The position numbers and the translations under genes were made by a program. Of a DNA stretch of 64,000 bases, positions 60,379 to 64,000 are shown one piece after another. Numbering within the stretch: the stretch's first letter is position 1; every line of letters begins with the position of its first letter. The DNA lies in assembly GCF_910589235.1 (NCBI RefSeq), contig NC_060957.1:5388162-5452161 (forward strand). The letters run 5' to 3'. The DNA comes from Vespa crabro. Lineage: Eukaryota > Arthropoda > Insecta > Hymenoptera > Vespidae. A model generated the notes under the pieces. The model was not told where the DNA came from. It ran no database searches and saw only the letters and a program-made list of their open reading frames with translations.

Positions 60379-62537
60379 TTATAAAGGTAATATTTTGGTG
60401 ACTCCGGTCCAACTTTCGTTAAAAAATGCTTCGAAGCTACCGATCAATGAAAACAGTACGTATATCAGAAGTGCAAATAAAAGTATCTTCGTAAATATGT
60501 CTACCCAATACATTCTGTAAAAAAAGTTTAAAAAAATAAGAAAAATAGTAATATCTTTCGTAACGTAAATAAAAAATAAATATAAGAATTTTACATTCTA
60601 ATATGCCGACGAGCTGCCGGTAAAGTTTCTGGAAGTTCTTTTAAAATATAAATTCTTGCAGCTTGTATACAAGTTTCAAAATATTCGTACAAGTCTATGT
60701 CGTCTCCGTGTAAGTAATACTTATTATATTCTCTGGCATTAAATTTATCTCTCACTTCCTTTATATTTGCATTAATAAAATCCCATTGGTTATTGGCATA
60801 GTATTCCAACACATCGAATCCTTTTTGTATGCGACGTTGAACTCGACACATGCTATATAAGAAAAGAAAATAATAATTATACCCAATTGGTAACTTTCAA
60901 ATCATCTTTTATCGCTTACATTGGCTCGTAACCCGCAAGAAATATGATTGTATCAATGAAGTAAGCCGGAATCGTGTGAAATAAAAATACACAAATATCA
61001 TGATGAAGACGTGATTTTTTCATACTGCCACCTGGGTACCAAACGACACCATTTAAAGGTATTTTCTCTATTACTCGACGACCAATCTCTATGATTTCGC
61101 CCCACGAAACCTATGATAAACATTTTTATATTAAATTATAAAATTCTGATAAATACATACAATATAAAGTTGATATTTATTGGGTCAATATTTTTAAACA
61201 TTTATTTAACATTTTAAGTAAATGGTCAATATTATAAAATATTAATACATAATATAAGTGATAAACTTGATGCATTAAACCCTGTTATTTAATTACTTAT
61301 ATTGACGAAAATATTCGTATACACTGACCATTTTAAAAAATATTTAACATCAATAAATAAAAATACTGAGAAAATAAATATAAATTATAATATAATAATT
61401 ACTAAGAGTTACCTTGAAATCGCTACTGCTGGTAAGATTGTATATTCTCTTATCATGATCTTTGAAATAAATATAATTCCATGTGCAAGCAAGAATAGCA
61501 TTGACCAATATATCGACAGGAACATAATCGGCATAACTATTTTCATTGCAATACATGCTCCTAATTACACCTTTTCCAGCACCGATTAAAAGTCCTGTCG
61601 GACCATTAATATTATCTGTCCATCCCGGGAGTGGTTCTTTCCAAATAGGTATAATAACACTTGGTCTATAATTTTAAAGTTATTAAACGATTGATTCTTT
61701 TACATATATGTATCTACTTAAAAAAATGAAAAATGTTTTGAGATATTACCTTAATAGAACTACCGGAATGTATGGCATAGCTTCTTCAATAATACTTTCG
61801 GACAGAGCTTTCGTAAAGGCATAAGTATTTGGTATTTTACCTAATATCTTATGTGTTATGGTATTCACTATTTCATCGTCCATCCATTCGATACATGTTA
61901 TTACCTTATGTGGATCCGCCGGAGGTGGATACAGCTTTTCTTTCAATAACTAAAAAAAATGTTGAGACCATCATTATAAATAAGAGTAATTTCTCAGTAT
62001 ATGTATATCAGTAAGTGTGTATGTGTATACTAATATATAATATAACGACTATTTAATTATTTATTTATTTAACTATTTAATTATTTTATAATATGACGTC
62101 TTTATGATATATACATATATATATGTATATAACTATTTATTTTTATTATTTATACGTACTTTTTGATCAAGATGACAATAAGATGTACTAATGTGACCGA
62201 AAAATAACAAATTCTTCATTTCCTTGGCCAAATCCAACATTTGTTTCGTACCACGTGTATTCAATAATACCGCTTTCTTTAACATCTCATCGAATCTTTA
62301 ACGTATATGAAACCTCAGTAATACTTTTGTATGATTACTCGATGAAAGGAATTCGAAATACTATAATCCTTACCTCACTGTTGCTGCCGCATGATAAATA
62401 ATAGTAACTTTGTCAATCAACATTTTTCTATCCTCTGCTGAAATGCCAAGTTCTGGTAACATCACATCTCCTTTTATTGCCGTCACCGTATTGTGCAATG
62501 TTTCCAATCCTCTTTGTTCACGAATTTGATCGAATAT
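60379..62537 (-). CDS. fatty acyl-CoA reductase, 5' end outside the window
   Basis: Reduces fatty acyl-CoA to fatty alcohol with NADPH, used in waxes, cuticular hydrocarbons and pheromones. Seven exons on the minus strand are visible: 62537-62374, 62295-62160, 61949-61750, 61665-61413, 61110-60920, 60852-60595 and 60514-60379, all in phase. They cover about the last 445 residues. The Rossmann-fold continuation (KGDVMLPELGIS, DKVTIIYHAAATVRFDE, LNTRGTKQMLDLA), the catalytic Y-x-x-x-K as NTYAFTKALSE, the loop VVLLRPSVIIPIWKEPLPGW, and the FAR_C domain (HDICVFLFHTIPAYFIDTII; LPAARRHIRIMYWVDIF) are clear. The tail has one hydrophobic TM-like segment. The N-terminal NAD(P)-binding GxxGxxG exon is not found up to 64000, so it lies further right. 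Insects have many FAR paralogues, so no specific name is given. Confidence 0.93.
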
Positions 62538-64000
62538 CTGATTTATTATAAAATTTAAAATTTCAAATCGATATTAATTTTAATTCTATATAATTCATTT
62601 TAAAATTAAACATTTCAAATCAATTGTAATTTAAATTGTTTATAATTCGTTTAAAAAATCTGAATTATAAAATAAATTATATCATTTTTTTACATGTAAT
62701 CTCATCATAGCTTTCCTTTTTTTCATTTTTTTTGACATCTTAATGATATATCATATATCTTAGGTTCTAAAATATCGAAGAAAATTTATTATAAAATCTC
62801 TAGAAAGTGTTTGGTAAGTCAATTGCAGTACAGTTTCGTCACGTAGATGCATAGAAATGATGCGATAGAAATCGTAAAAGTCGTATATTTCGTCATTTCA
62901 CATTTACTTTATATGCATACACATATTATTAGTTAAAGTTGAATAATCATTGTGAGGTAAATTTATGAGTAAATATTGTAGTACATGTTTGTAAAACATA
63001 CATGCATACATATTGTACATGTTTGCATTATATACACGTATGAGTGTTTTTGAAGTTATGACACGTTTTTTATTTTCGATTTTCATTTTCTTTTAATTCC
63101 AATACTATGATAATGTGTATTTTACATTTTAATGAATTGAATTCAGGATAGATATCAATTACCTATCAATTTCCACGTTAAAGCGTATAAATCGTATGGA
63201 ATTAAAAAGTAAAAAGCGTTACTAATAAACCCGATGAAGAAATTTCATTCTCTTATTTTCGATCGTTTAGAATGTTGGATATTTAAAAAATATGAACCGT
63301 AAAAAAATAAAAAATTCTACTATGTACTTATACATGTTTAAAAAAACGTATATAATTTCTAGTCTGACTTTTTAATGACATTCAAATATTTTACTTATTA
63401 AGTGAATAATAAGAAAACTGGTAAAACTGGAATTTCACGAGTCATAATCACTGTTAATATGTAAATTCACAGTTTTTAAAGAAAAAAAACAAAAGAAGTA
63501 TATATTCTTGACCGTACAACTACTTTTACTATTTGAAAAGAAAACATTTATTTGTTTTTATAATTGCGAAAAGTTGATCATTATCAGTTAAAAAATCAAT
63601 ATAGCTTTCTAGCCGGTTAGGCTTATTATTCCCTTTATGACACACGTACATCACTTATGACACAGCACATAAAGTTAAATAAAATAATTTTTTTCAAGAT
63701 ATATTACAACTTTTACTGACTGTAACAAACCTGCTAGATTAAAAAGATATAATATGATATATAGGTACATACGCAAGATGTTATTACGTTTATTGGTTTC
63801 AGTAGATTAATTCTATTTTCAAAGGCTATTCTTGAGGATGCTAATCAAATTTTAAATTGACATTTAATGTCAAAGGAAGATTTACACACACTTATATATG
63901 CACACAGAGAGAGAGGATTTGAATTTCATAAAAATATGCAATTTCGTTAAAAAACAAAATTTTAATCCTATAAACCGGAATTTATTGTAAAAAAGATTGC
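62538..64000. other. intron or upstream region of the FAR gene
   Basis: 1.46 kb of AT-rich DNA to the window edge. I could not find the FAR N-terminal exon here. No repeat element stands out. Confidence 0.55.

Noticed and set aside
1..64000. tRNA, rRNA and CRISPR arrays
   Set aside because: I saw no convincing tRNA B-box with paired arms, no rRNA sequence, and no regularly spaced repeats with unique spacers. All repeats are simple sequence or transposon-derived.

Overview
The window looks like a piece of an insect nuclear chromosome, most likely an aculeate hymenopteran (bee or wasp). The genes are split by many short GT-AG introns. The DNA is AT-rich and full of (CT)n/(GA)n and (AT)n microsatellites. 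Short mariner-derived palindromes of the type common in bee and ant genomes are present, and the gene set is metazoan, including a PKNOX/Prep homeobox gene that Drosophila lacks. I see no bacterial operons, CRISPR arrays or viral genes. All gene calls come from translating and splicing by eye; no database search was run. In every complete model the exon lengths sum to a multiple of three.

Layout. 1-3.9 kb: microsatellite-rich non-coding DNA with a possible twin TATA promoter near 3.2 kb. 3.98-7.1 kb (minus): bsh, brain-specific homeobox. 7.1-10.7 kb: bsh upstream region. 10.7-13.7 kb (minus): a leucine-rich-repeat single-pass membrane protein. 14.6-15.3 kb: CpG-rich promoter-like stretch and a possible leader exon. 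21.8-24.3 kb (plus): PKNOX/Prep TALE homeobox gene, followed by 5 kb without coding sequence. 29.4-32.0 kb (minus): nicastrin. 32.8-38.4 kb (minus): a mitochondrial-clan cytochrome P450 whose introns carry a dead Tc1-like transposon and a mariner MITE. 41.9-43.8 kb (plus): an unrecognised 535-residue protein with a hairpin MITE just after its stop codon. 45.0-48.3 kb (plus): an SLC25 carrier related to the carnitine/acylcarnitine carrier. 51.9-53.1 kb (plus): an LRR protein resembling the C-terminal part of F-box proteins. 55.7-57.2 kb (minus): TMEM185. 58.1-60.2 kb (plus): RpS3A. 60.4-62.5 kb (minus): a fatty acyl-CoA reductase whose 5' exons lie beyond the window.

How the genes relate. This is ordinary eukaryotic gene order, not a functional cluster. 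It mixes developmental transcription factors (bsh, PKNOX), a gamma-secretase subunit, lipid and mitochondrial metabolism (P450, SLC25 carrier, FAR), and housekeeping genes (RpS3A, TMEM185). The most distinctive material is the unrecognised gene at 42-44 kb, the transposon structures (IR/DR Tc1-like element, three near-perfect 80-bp palindromes) and the unusual repeat architecture. I found no convincing new multi-gene system.
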